From assembly GCA_034190875.2 (NCBI GenBank), contig CM067343.1, forward strand, positions 23,995,213-24,059,212: DNA of 64,000 bases, read 5' to 3'. The translations under genes were made by a program, and so were the position numbers. Below are positions 1 to 14,000 of the stretch, piece by piece. How positions within the stretch are numbered: the stretch's first letter is position 1; the number at the start of each line of letters is the position of its first letter. This DNA is from Urechis unicinctus. Its lineage: Eukaryota > Annelida > Polychaeta > Xenopneusta > Urechidae. The notes under the pieces are model-generated. The model was not told the DNA's origin, searched no databases, and saw only the letters and a program-made list of their open reading frames with translations.

Positions 1-1200
1 CACAATACATACAATTGGCATCAAGCCTCTCAACAAGACTCAGGCACCAGTTCTGCTGTTTTGCAAGTCTCTGTCATCAGGCTAAAATAATTCTTGGTGA
101 ATAAATCACGGTAATGCAGACCAAACTTCCGTCTTAGGAGAAAACAATACAGCAGCAGTAGAAGGTACGAAAGGAAAAGTGGGACTGGTATAATTTGGCC
201 ATTCAGGCGGGACGTTGAGTTTTTTTACAGACAATGGTGAAAAAGTTGTGTACCTAATAATGCTAGCCACCACAGCTGTCTGGCCTCTGGGTGAACCGAA
301 TTGTTTTTGCGATTGAACAGTTTATTGAGAATAAGGAATTAGATTTACAGTTTACTTTTTTTGAGCAAGCGTATTGCATCCCCGGAGACCTTTACATTCG
401 TAGTCTTCTGGTTAAGTTAATGCGGAACAAAAATTGTCAGCATCATTAAAACAGATAAATTCTTCTTTGTGTGCAAATATTTTTACTAACTGCCATTTGG
501 AGTATTTTCATGCTGTTAGGAAGTGTCATAAAACTTTGAGGGTAGGCATTCAACACAGTTTCTCCCTGACCGAAGCTATTGTTGCCTTGCTGAATTATTT
601 AATGTGGAAAACTAATGAAGCATTCAATCACCGTAGGTCTCCTCATGGAGAACTTTTTATGTCGTCTGGCTTAGTGTTGGTTTATGTATCAGTGCTACAT
701 ATTTGGCACACAATGCTAGGAATAAGCTATTCGCACAATTAAATGCTATTAAAAATGCGTTAACACAATCCAAACGCATTGCAAATAACTATTACTTCAT
801 TGTCAGTTTGATTACCAAGGTTGTCGATACAGACAGGGGCCACGAAATTTAGTTGACCTTCATTTACCATCCTGCTCTCCGTCGTCGTCAAAATTGATCC
901 TCTATATTGATATCATTCATAGTTTCGAACGAACACTGCATAAGGCAAGCTCTATTCATAACATCAATGCCTTGGCAATAAATAAAAGCAACGTCATGCA
1001 TTGCCAAATAAAGCTTATATATTAGGTGCCCCATGATTCTTCGTAAAACGTTATGCGATTTTTGATAAGTTTAGAATGACTTGAATGTTAAACTGTGCTT
1101 TATATGTAGTTACTATGTAGTCAATTTACTCCTTTATAGTGCAAATTCAGCTTGGAAATATTCGTTTATATTGATGATGGTGTTTATCCTACATGCTGCT
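1..1200 (+). repeat. Array copy A, end of pi plus alpha and beta blocks
   Basis: Positions 1-160 loosely match the end of block pi at 20.8-20.9 kb. Positions 160-740 match alpha at 11.37-11.93 kb and 37.7-38.2 kb, sharing phrases such as GTGAACCG..TTGTTTTTGC, GCGTATTGCATCCC and CATTCAATCA. Positions 780-1200 match beta at 21.3, 25.2, 38.2, 44.8, 56.1 and 60.75 kb (ACTGCATAAGGCAA, GTCATGCATTGCCAAAT). Relative to copy B, alpha here has lost about 30 bases near 270, which breaks the frame that stays open in B and E. A 102-codon open frame at 434-742 has no counterpart in the other copies and is not called as a gene. Confidence 0.75.
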
Positions 1201-2375
1201 TACAATTGAGTTTCTATTGGCCAAATCATATGCCTTTAACAATATATCATGCAGATCCATATTTTGTTAAGGAGTCAAGGAACAGCAATGTTTGGGTTAA
1301 TTTTATTTTAGAAATAATTCTCAAGTAGCAATTGTGTTCAAAATCAGATACTTAAAATATTTGGTATTACATAATAGGATACCGAGTAATCCCCGAGTGC
1401 AGGTACACTACAAATCAATTACCAGCATTACAATGAGGCAGATTATGATAACAATTATAGTAACGTTATGACTGTTTGACAGCTAAAGGTATAAGTATGA
1501 TGTTGATGCAATAAGTGAGATACATAACTATGATATGTCTAGGACAGGTTACACAACGCAGGATAAAGCTTATTTAATTGGTCATGACAAAAATGGGATT
1601 AATTTATATACCTATACATGTACAGACATACATATAACAACAACGAGTGTTGACTGACAAAGCTAGAGGAAAGCATGCACATGAGGTGGGATGGCATTGA
1701 AAACGGGAAGTGGGGGAGGGGTTTGGAATAGAGATCAAATCGATGTAATGTCGTTGAAATCTAATCCCGAAAGACAAAGAAGCACTGGTTACCTGACCTT
1801 ATCCGTGCGGGATTTAATTTGGGAAGCCTCTTTCATTCCAAGGAGGACAGATAGAGACTTATGCGATATTTACAAATTTGACTCTGCACAAAATGCGGCT
1901 GGAGCGGTTTCCCACCCCAACCTATGTTTTCGTGAAAATGGAATCCAGAATAAAATTTTCTCTCTGTCTCTGTTGTTTGGAATGGAATATATTGAAAACA
2001 ATTATTTAAACTTTCAGGGATCCAAAGTGGAAACACCACACAGGTAAAATACCTATTGCATACATATCTGATGGTACTGAATGCCGCGAGGGCAGAAACA
2101 AGAGGAAGAGGATTATATGCACAAAGTCTTATGAACTCGTTCAGCGGTGTGAGGGCAATATTCTGGTTGAGTATATAGATGAGAAAAATTAAAGATGGGT
2201 TTATTGTTCAAGCGAGACCTGGAATAGCTTCTTCGTTGTGAGAGTTAAAACCAACTTTCAGCGGCTTAGAAGGTGGCTGCACAGACTCAACACGGCTGAA
2301 GTAATGTTCAAGTCTGGATAGATTTCATCCACAGAACTTATGAGCAGTATTTGTGTAATGGACAGATTCTTTTTT
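1200..2375. other. Unique AT-rich segment without a supported gene
   Basis: I could not place this stretch in any other array copy. A plus-strand open frame of 118 codons (1691-2047) overlaps a 68-codon minus-strand frame (1833-2039). Neither has a recognisable domain and both are within chance length. The segment lies directly downstream, on the minus strand, of the two-exon candidate at 2376-3169, so it could hold that gene's 3' untranslated region. I looked for no more than an obvious polyadenylation motif and do not call one. Confidence 0.4.
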
Positions 2376-3169
2376 TCAAACCAAATCCAGCAGTTTTCTA
2401 GTTTCCAAACATCTCCTTTGTATATGAAGGCTTTCAGAAGCAAACCATTTTGAAAATGGCATGGCCAATAGCTGTTCAATTCTGGAAAAAAACAAAGTAA
2501 TTCAGATAGTGTCTAGTCAAATACATAACACTAAATATTATAATCAATGTTTAAGTACACAACACAAACCAGCAATTTCTGTGAGATTTTTTATATCACC
2601 CTCGACTTAATCATATTCGGTTGGAATTATTGACATTGTCTCTTCAAGCCGTGCACGACGTTTTGTTGATTTATATGTATACTACCGTCAGAGTGGGGCC
2701 ATGTCACTTCATAACTTAGGACATAAGTACGAGGTTTCAAAATTCTGAAGCAAATTATCTTATATAAGAACACCACCAGGAAAGGCTACATTCGACCTGC
2801 GGTTCGGTCGTATGAATCATAAGTGTCATTCTTTTATCTGTATACGATCTATTATCAGACTATGGCACCAAATGAAAAGGAAGTACGCCATACTTCGATT
2901 TAAGTATGAACGCATCAATACGCCATTGAATAATACATAATTTATAATAAGTTGATATACTTGTAAATGAGAAAACATAGACCTTACCTCTGCCATGTTG
3001 ATGTGTGTACAACATTTAAACCATGAACGTCGAAAAACTTGCAGTCATTGTCGAATAATGGAAGTGAAAACTCTTCTAGTGTACGCCCGATATCGCTCAC
3101 AACAACAGATTTGGTTTCAAATGTAGGCCATAATATATCTCCATAATTAAATCGTTCAAAGCCAATCAT
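2376..3169 (-). CDS. Candidate two-exon small gene of unknown function
   Basis: Exon 1 (3169 down to 2988) opens with ATG, with A at -3 and an in-frame TGA just upstream, so the ATG is the natural start. It encodes 60 residues beginning MIGFERFNYG and ending NVVHTSTWQ plus two bases of a split Arg codon, then meets a strong donor, AG|GTAAGG. After an intron of about 506 bases (2987-2482), a long T-rich tract followed by CCAG gives a textbook acceptor. Exon 2 (2481-2376) joins in phase, continues IEQLLAMPFSKW and stops at TGA, for a product of about 95 residues. No signal peptide, membrane segment or known domain is recognised. A second frame of exon 2 stays open to 2258, so an alternative splice or a frameshifted longer protein is possible. 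The canonical splice sites, matching phase and natural amino-acid composition support a gene or gene fragment. No other array copy contains it. It may instead be a terminal piece of a larger gene or a pseudogene. Confidence 0.4.
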
Positions 3170-3365
3170 ATTTCAAAATCGAGGTGTGCCGTACTGGGAA
3201 CGAAGCACGTACTTTGTTTGAGGTACGTACTTCCTTCTGCGGTCAGTCCGCGACCTGGTATGTGCGTCAAACGTTCATCCGTATGTCCGATTAACCAGAG
3301 TGTACCAGTAAGCACAATGTATTCTTATCGTACCTTTCTACGGAACACGCACGGAGCCTCGCGCA
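3170..3365 (-). promoter_or_regulatory. Possible 5' flank or leader of the two-exon candidate
   Basis: This segment directly precedes the candidate start codon on the minus strand. It is visibly richer in G+C and CpG than its surroundings and lies between the candidate exon and a huge microsatellite. The word ACGTACTT occurs twice within about 30 bases near 3207-3232. No TATA box or initiator could be assigned. The only basis for the label is position and composition. Confidence 0.15.
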
Positions 3366-3402
3366 AACACACACACACTCACACACGCATACACACACAC
3401 AC

Positions 3403-3486
<84 letters not shown>

Positions 3487-4142
3487 ATAGAGATATATAT
3501 ATATATATCTATATAGAGATAGATATTCTATTTATATATATATATATTCTCTCTATATATATATATAGAGAGATATATATAGAGAGAGAGAGAGGGAGAG
3601 AGATATCTCTCATATAGAGATCTATATATCTATATATATCTCATCTTTCTCTGTCTCTCTCCCATATTTCTCTCTATACATTTTTAGATATATATAGATA
3701 TATATATTTCTCTCTTATATATATAGATCTCTTTCATAATCTCTCTATATCTGTCTCTCTCTCAACATCTCTCTCTCTCTCTCTGTCTTATCTCTCTCTA
3801 TATCTCTATATATCTCTATCTCTCCTACTCTACATATATCTTCTCTCTCTCTATGAATACATATATCTATATATATTTATAAATATATATATCTATAAAT
3901 ATATGCATATATATTTATATAAATATATATATTGATTGAAATTATATACATATATATAATTATATTTATATAAACATATCTATATATACATTTATATATA
4001 TATACATGCATACATATATGCATACGTGAATATATATATAAGTATGTACATATATATATGTATATATATATATATTTTAACATATATTTATATCCATATA
4101 TATGAATGCATATATATATATATTTATATATATATATATATT

Positions 4143-4185
<43 letters not shown>

Positions 4186-4547
4186 TCCTATATACAGATC
4201 TCTATATATAATATCTCTCTCTATTTATTTAAATCTATATACATATATATCCTTATATTTATATCCCTGAATATTTTATATACATTTTTATATATATATC
4301 ATGTATACATATATGCTTACGTTAATATATATATGAGTTTGTACATATATATATGTATATATACGTATATTTATACACATATATTTATATCTATATATCT
4401 GAATACATATATAAATTATATATATATATATATCTATATATATATATTAATATGTATATATATATACATCTCCTATATATATATATGTATCTATAATATC
4501 TCTATATATCTCTCTATATTCTATATCTATCTTTATCTATCTATATA

Positions 4548-4599
<52 letters not shown>

Positions 4600-4633
4600 T
4601 CTCTTTGTGTGTGTTTGTGGGTTTTTGTGTTTG
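3366..4633. repeat. Compound microsatellite: (CA)n, (AT)n, CT/GA mixture, (AT)n, TG
   Basis: An imperfect CA run (3366-3403) leads into a pure AT run of about 80 bases (3404-3484). Then come roughly 1.1 kb of decayed AT, CT and GA words (TATATCTCTCTC, GAGATATA), a second AT run (about 4547-4596) and a TG-rich tail. It interrupts copy A where gamma would be expected. Open frames of alternating Tyr and Ile across it are repeat translations, not genes. Confidence 0.95.
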
Positions 4634-6378
4634 TGACCATATGTCAGTGTTGCAACTGAACATCTGTGTGGGTGTAAATCATAATCATCTCAGTGTGAGA
4701 ATGTCTGATGTCATGTGAAACGCACAGACACGTGTATTGCATTCATCAGACACTGTGCATTTGTCGTGTCATTCGCTCAATATAATAATGGTCGTAGAAT
4801 AATGCAGCCATATGCAATTTGTGTTTTTTGAAAGTTTATTGTTAATCGCAGAAATCACAGTGTAGTAATTTGTTTACTAGGAGAGTCACGTTGCTATGTC
4901 TGGCTCCGCATCCGCTCAAACACCCGGTGTTTTATCACATGTCTAAAGTTATCGTCTAATTCGTCGTGCCATTGTTATCACGCATTTTCGATGCCACATT
5001 TGGCCTTGTCCTTATGCAAAAAGACTGTTAGCATGTGATTCCTCAACATCTCAGTATCTTTACCAAGCCATAATTAGATCTATTTAGCTTTTCAAATGAT
5101 CGATATCATTTAATGCTTTAAACCGGTCGTATGCCTTATGTATATATCTAAATTTGCCACCGTCCATTTTTAACACCCTTAGTACCTACAGGTGGTTGTA
5201 ACAGTAACCCTCTGTCCAGGCGTTATCAAGCTGCTGGTCCAATTGGTAGCGTTAGTGAATATTGCCCTAGCGTTTGAAATACTGTTCATAACTGAGCTGT
5301 AAATGATGATTCATTGTCGAAAAGCTTCCATTCGTGTGTGTAATGTAATCGAACATATCATAGGTTTACGTGGCTTCTAATGAATGAAACTTCATAAATT
5401 GCTTCATGAGATACTACCTGAACAACATGGTGTCAGGCCAACAACTACATTATGTCGCCTTATAACAGTATTAGCTATGTACGATTCTAATATATGATAG
5501 TATGCGTTTTTTCAGATAGTGCATTTAAACAACGTGTCACTTACCCTATATGTGTTGTCGATATTTGTCTAGAAATTCACTTTGAATGGATGAATTAGGG
5601 TCATTGTGTGCTGACAGCACTTCTATTTAGGCGATATGTGCTCAAGAAATGACGCAAGCGTGTGTTCATATTTGAACATCGATTTAAGAATTTTCATCCA
5701 TCAGCACTGGGATGTCGAGTGGACACCCAGGGCATTTCCTCAAAGATATTCAATGATAATCAATTAAACTATATGTGTTCTATCCCATTAGGTACAAATT
5801 ATAGAAGAAGAACTTTATCGGGTGACAAATTCTCCCAGATTATTGCCCCTATTAGCGACTTTAACCTCGCTACACATCCACATACCTATCATAATTACTT
5901 GTTCATATCACCTATATGAGACAAGCGCGGAAAGGTCATGGTCGGGCGTATATGTTAGGCTTCGGGTTTCATTTTATAAGTTTTTGCACAAACATTTGTG
6001 CTCCGATTTCATCAAGGTTGTTAAAAGGTCACATAATTCTTCTAGATTTTAATAACGTTGCAAAAGTAATTAGTGAGATAATAGTCTATTAATTAGTAAT
6101 TAGTGAGATATAAGTCGCCGTGGATACTCAACATGATGTGACAGCAGCATAGTCATCTCTTTAATGAAATATATACTGGGGTTAATGATGCCCGACGTTA
6201 TCAGTTTAAATGATTACGCCTTTGTGTTTGGTGATCCTCGCCATAGAGCCCATGGTCCCTTCTTCTTTAGATTAGTTTGCCCACGATGCCCAAGAACGTG
6301 TGACTGTTTGCTGTGCAATGCATTTATTCCATTTATTATTGGATTGAATATTGTGGTGCCGTAAAGACGTGTCATTAG
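4634..6378 (+). repeat. Array copy A, blocks delta, epsilon and zeta
   Basis: Delta (4634-5010) carries CATATGTCAGTGTTGCAACT and TCATCAGACACTGT and matches 11.94, 21.93, 25.66, 38.64, 45.41, 56.71 and 61.38 kb. Epsilon (about 5030-5600) matches 12.78-13.38 kb almost throughout. Zeta (5598-6370) carries GGTCATTGTGTGCTGACAGC and the ACATTTGTGCT..GATTTC region, matching 13.38, 22.66, 25.84, 46.14, 57.29 and 62.0 kb. No reading frame is conserved between copies. Confidence 0.8.
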
Positions 6379-9299
<2,921 letters not shown>

Positions 9300-9300
<1 letters not shown>

Positions 9301-9800
9301 GGGAACAACTCAAGCATTCGGATGAGACGCTTCCAGTCAATTGATTTGTGCTACGAAGAAAGTCCTTAAAGGTGATTGCGCTGGATGAAGCGCAATTGAA
9401 CGGTTAGTGAATTAGTCTGCAAATATAATCATGGCCGAGAGCTTGACGTTTTATTACTCTAGACGGTGGACAGAATAAATCAATAGTTCCACAGCGGTAG
9501 CTATCATTAATCGCGAACTTATTAAGTTTGTAAATGCCTGCTATATGATAGTAACTTCCCTGCCCCTCAATCTGATATAGTGAATTGAATCTTGCCATAC
9601 AATCATCGATTTTGTTTTGTGTAAGAAGTAAGTTGCTTTGACTTTCAACCCACGCTTTGGTGGTTGGATTGCAATGTAGGCCATATATGGCATACAGGTG
9701 GCTCAATTCAATCCCTAGTTACTGGGGCTCGCAACTTGCCAAGGGCAACGGGTTGGTGCCCTGTGCCAGCTTCGCAATAATAATAACCCATTACCTCCAC
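9300..9800 (+). repeat. Lambda block, decayed tRNA-promoter-like repeat
   Basis: This matches 29.9-30.6 kb and 40.69-41.1 kb. It contains TGGTGGTTGGATTG and GGTGGCTCAATTC, which resemble degenerate RNA polymerase III B-box words, followed by ACTGGGGCTCGCAACTTGCC. The better-preserved versions at 30.2-30.6 kb suggest derivation from a tRNA-related SINE. Here both boxes are mutated, so activity is unlikely. Confidence 0.45.
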
Positions 9801-10690
9801 ATAAAACCACTACCAGCGGTTAAATTGTCCTCATGATTAAGCCGCTACTAGTGTTCTGCCAAGGATTAATGTGTTTCGCGAGTCACAGTATCGCAAGGCG
9901 CACTGCTATGTCTGGAGGACAACAGACGTACTTTTGTACTGTTTAAATTACAGTTGGTAAGTGATTTTTGTGTCAATTAGATGGCAGTATCACTGCCACG
10001 AGCTGCTTTTTGTTATTTATTAAAGCCTTAGAATAATAAAGGTCGTTTGTTCCGATGAAGGATGATTGTTAGTTAGTCTTTGAATGTCATTATTGCTCCC
10101 TATTGTGGTCATTTTATTCGCCCAGTTTGCGCTTGTACTTATGATTGTTTGCTCAGCAATTCAATTTGTGTGTATGTTTGCATGGCCATCGTTTTCAACC
10201 GCAAAAAAAACAGCTAGCCATTTGCAAATAGGTTCATATTTTCTACTGTTTATCGCAAATCTATTGCTGTGTGCATGGTTGTTGCGTTCAATGCGATCAA
10301 AAGTTGTTTTTATCACCATACATCAGACACCACATTACAATGAGCGCAGTTTTTACGGTGGGAAGTAGAGTAGGACCAGGGCGGTAACAGCCGCTACATA
10401 TTTCAGCTTACTAAACCTTACTCTGCCAAGTGGAAACTTTTACATCAACTTACAATGGTTAACCGCATTTCTATACACGTAGTATTGGGTTATGACGGGA
10501 ATCAAGGTTTGGTCGCACGTAGATCCGGGAGAGGTCACGTTAAGGTTTAAGGCCAGGTCTTTGCGGAGATTAAGGTTAGGGAACATCGTGGATTGATAAT
10601 ACATCATAATATTCATGGTATTGCTAGATTTGTCAAAGATTAGCATTTTAAACAGAAGATAGAGATCAGAGGGCGATAGATATCATTATA
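9800..10690 (+). repeat. Array copy A, mu block
   Basis: This matches 17.18-17.7, 23.3-23.96, 31.57-32.2, 41.9-42.5 and 57.9-58.62 kb. Shared words include TTCATACTTTCTACTGTTAA-type sequence, GTTGTTGCATTC and GGTGGGAA(C/T)TAGAGT. A 94-codon hydrophobic frame (10084-10368) corresponds to different, broken frames in the other copies, so it is treated as chance. Confidence 0.75.
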
Positions 10691-10724
10691 AAAATTAATA
10701 TTTATATATATATATATATTTATC

Positions 10725-10774
<50 letters not shown>

Positions 10775-10797
10775 CATAAATGAATATATATATATAC

Positions 10798-10856
<59 letters not shown>

Positions 10857-11083
10857 GATATATCGAAATATATATGTTTATATATATGTATATATATATA
10901 TGTACATATAAATAAATATATATATATATGTATTTATATATATTTATATATATGTATATATATCGATACACATTTGTATATATATATCGATACATATATA
11001 TATATATAAATATATATATATATAGCTATTTATATATATTATTATTATATATATATATATAAATATACATATATATTTATGTA
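10691..11083. repeat. (AT)n microsatellite, imperfect
   Basis: About 390 bases are almost wholly A and T, with interspersed TATC, TACA and TATG units. It sits after mu of copy A and directly before a GAT repeat. Open frames on both strands are Tyr-Ile repeat translations. Confidence 0.95.
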
Positions 11084-11233
11084 ATGGTTATTACATTGAA
11101 GATAACGACATTTATGACAATGATGATAATTATTCATACGGATGATGATGATGAAGATGATGATGATGATGATGACAATGATGATAGTGATGAATATGAT
11201 GGTGTTAGTGATGACGATGATGTTAATGATGAT

Positions 11234-11264
<31 letters not shown>

Positions 11265-11305
11265 GTGACAGTGACAGTGATAGTAATGACGATTACGTTA
11301 CCATG
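11084..11305. repeat. (GAT)n trinucleotide repeat
   Basis: GATGAT and GACGAT triplets run from about 11135 to 11290, introduced by a less regular ATGACAATGATGATAAT lead. The plus strand reads as poly-Asp or poly-Met and the minus strand as poly-Ile in different frames. The lead resembles the sequence before the GAT tracts at 34.69 and 52.08 kb, so the tract may be an inherited part of the array unit. Confidence 0.9.
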
Positions 11306-14000
11306 CACTTATAATAGCAACTCGAAGAGTTCCTCCAGAATAGAATCCTATTAAGACGCATTTGTAGAATGCACGACAGGAATAGAGAGACTGTTTTGAT
11401 ATTTCCATTCAAGCAGAACTTTGAACTTCATAATTTCACAGACATTGGTGAAGAGGTTTTATACCTAATCTTGCTAGCCACTACAGGACGAACAGTAAAA
11501 AAGATGCATCTTAAGCTGTCTGGCGTATGGGTGAACCGTTTGTTTTTGCAAATGACAAATTTGAGGGGGATAAGGAATGTAATGAACAGTCTACTTTTGT
11601 GCGTAAGCGTATTGCATCCCCGAAGGCCTTTTACATTTGTAGTGCTCTCGTTAAGTTAATGTGGAACAAAAATGATGAGCATCATTAAAAGAGATATATC
11701 TTATTTTATTAGCCAATGTTTTCGCTAACTGCCATTTGAAATATTTTCATGCTGCTAAGAAGTGTCATAAAACGTCATTCAATACAGTTCCTCTCTGAAG
11801 TAGCTATTGTTGCCTTGCTGAATTATGTATTGTGAAACACTAATGACGCATTCAAGTACTGCAGGTCTCCTCATTTTCAGCATTTCGCTTTGTCTGGTTC
11901 AGTGTTGGATTAGGTCAATTCTACATTTCGGCACGTGTTAGTGTTGCAACTATATATCTTTGTCTGTGTGAATCATAATCATGTCAGCGTGAGATGGTTT
12001 TATGTCTTGTGACACGCATTGGCTCGTGTCTGGCTTTCATCAGACACTGTTTATTCGTCGCTTCATTCACTCATTAAAATACAAAGTATGGTCGTAGAAC
12101 AATGCAGCCATCGGCAATTTGAGTGTCTTAAAAGTTAACCACAGTAATCATCTTTCTGTGGGTGATTTTCTTGGAAAGCCATGTACTATGTCTTCCTCCG
12201 CATTCGCCCAAAACTCCTCTGTGTTATCACAAGACAAACGTTATGTTCGTCGGGCCACTATTATCACGCATTTTCGGTGCTTGTTTGGCCGTGTCCTTAA
12301 ACAAGAAGAATATAAACTTGTCGCGGACATTTAAATACGATGTAATCTAAATCGGCAATTTGCTTAATTATGTATAATATTCCATCATTAGTAAAACAAA
12401 ACAATAACCAATGATCGTTGCCATTAAATACTTGGCTGAAGCGACCGAGTGATTTAACAAAAAATAAATTGTACCCTATAAAATAGCCTGCCATGAACTT
12501 TGCCATTTTGAAACCTTATGTGTGACTTGCTTTTAAAATGTTCGGGTTTATTCTTATCAGTCGTCGTCCTTGACCCCATGTGTTGTGTATTGTTACATTT
12601 GTATTTTGTGTACAGTTATGTATCGTTTCGTGTTGCGTTTTAATATAATCATCATACACGATCATTCCAACTAGTGCTGATCTAGCACGTTTTGTACGGT
12701 ATAAAATCTAATAATGTTTCATGTTACAAATAACAACATGTTGTTTTATGCAAATATTAGATGACAAACAACGCAACTCTGTTAGCATGAGATTCCTCAA
12801 CATCTTAGTATACTTACCAAGCCATAATAGTTCAATCCAGCTTATCTAATTATTGATATTATTTAATGCTTTAAGCCGGTCTTATGCCTCATGTACAGAT
12901 CCAAAACGGTCAACGCCCACTCTGAACACCCTTAGTACCTCCAGGTGGTTCTAACAGCAGCCTTTTGGCCGAGCGTCATCAAGCTGCTGGTCCAATAGGT
13001 AGTGTTAGTGTATATGGCCCTAGCGTTTGAAAAACTGTTTGTTCATAACTAAACTTGTTGATGATGATTTATTGTCGAAAAGATTTCATTCGGGTGTGTA
13101 ATGTAGTCGAACATAGCATTTGTTTATGTAGCGCCTAATGATTGAAACTTGATAAATTAGCTCATGATACACTAGATGAACAGCATAGTGTCAGGACAAC
13201 AACTAACTAAAGTCGCCTTATACCAGCATTGACTATGTAAAATTCTAACTAGTGCTATTTTAATTGACCGCTAGTGATATAATGCATTTTTTCTGCTAGT
13301 GCATTCAATTACCGTTGCCACTTACCCTATAGGTGTTGACCGATATTTGTCTGGTGATTTACTATTAATGGATAAATTATGGTCATTGTGTGCTGATAAC
13401 ACTTCCATTTAGGCGATATGTGCTAAAGCACTGACTCAAGCGTGTGTTTATATTTGAACATCGATTTAAGAATTTTCTTCCATCAACACCGTGATATTGA
13501 ATGGACACCTGTAGCATTACTTCAAAGATGATAAATGATAATCAATTAAACGATCTGTGCTATATCCCATTAGGTACAAACTAACGAAAAAGAACTGCAT
13601 CGGTTGAAAAATTCTCCCAGATTATTGCTTCAAGGAGTCGGCTTTAACCTCCTTACATATCCACGCACCTATCATAATTACTAAGTTTATATCACCTATA
13701 CGAGACAATAAGCGCAGAGAGGGCGTGGTGAGACGTGGAGCGGGCGTAGAGTACAGGCTTCAGGTTCCTTTTAATGAGTCTATGCGCAAACATTTGTGCT
13801 GTGATTTCCGCAAGGTTGTTAAAAGGTCACATGATTCATCTCGATTTTAATAACCTTGCAAAAGTGATCATTGAGATAATAGACTATGTTATTAGGAATT
13901 TAACTGACAGCTTTCGTTCATTAAGTTCATTAAGATGAAGCTTATCGTCGTTTTACTCAACCTGATGTGTCAGCAGCATAGCGATCACTTTAATGAATGC
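11306..14000 (+). repeat. Array copy B, blocks alpha, delta, epsilon and zeta
   Basis: Alpha (11369-11930) is the best-preserved copy and holds a 96-codon frame (11369-11659). Part of that frame is also open in copy E (37724-37939), sharing VWVNRLFL, SVLHP and PFTFVV. Beta and gamma are missing: alpha runs straight into delta at about 11935. Epsilon (12780-13380) and zeta (13380-14000) match copy A closely. The shared alpha peptide is about 64% identical by my count, roughly what neutral divergence of the DNA would give, so no gene is called. Confidence 0.8.

Noticed and set aside
1691-2047. 118-codon plus-strand gene
   Set aside because: No splice sites, domain or conservation seen, and it overlaps an opposite open frame. 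Can be reconsidered if transcript evidence exists.
3877-4659. Long Tyr-Ile-rich open frames on both strands (also at 10.7-11.0, 29.6 and 40.1 kb)
   Set aside because: They are translations of AT dinucleotide repeats, are open in several frames at once and carry no information.
10084-10368. Small membrane protein in mu of copy A (hydrophobic 94-codon frame)
   Set aside because: Homologous sequence at 17.19, 23.6, 42.1 and 58.1 kb is open only in other frames or interrupted.
11084-11354. Poly-Asp and poly-Met open frames
   Set aside because: Products of the GAT repeat. The same composition appears at 59845-60105, with the frame running into an inverted array block.
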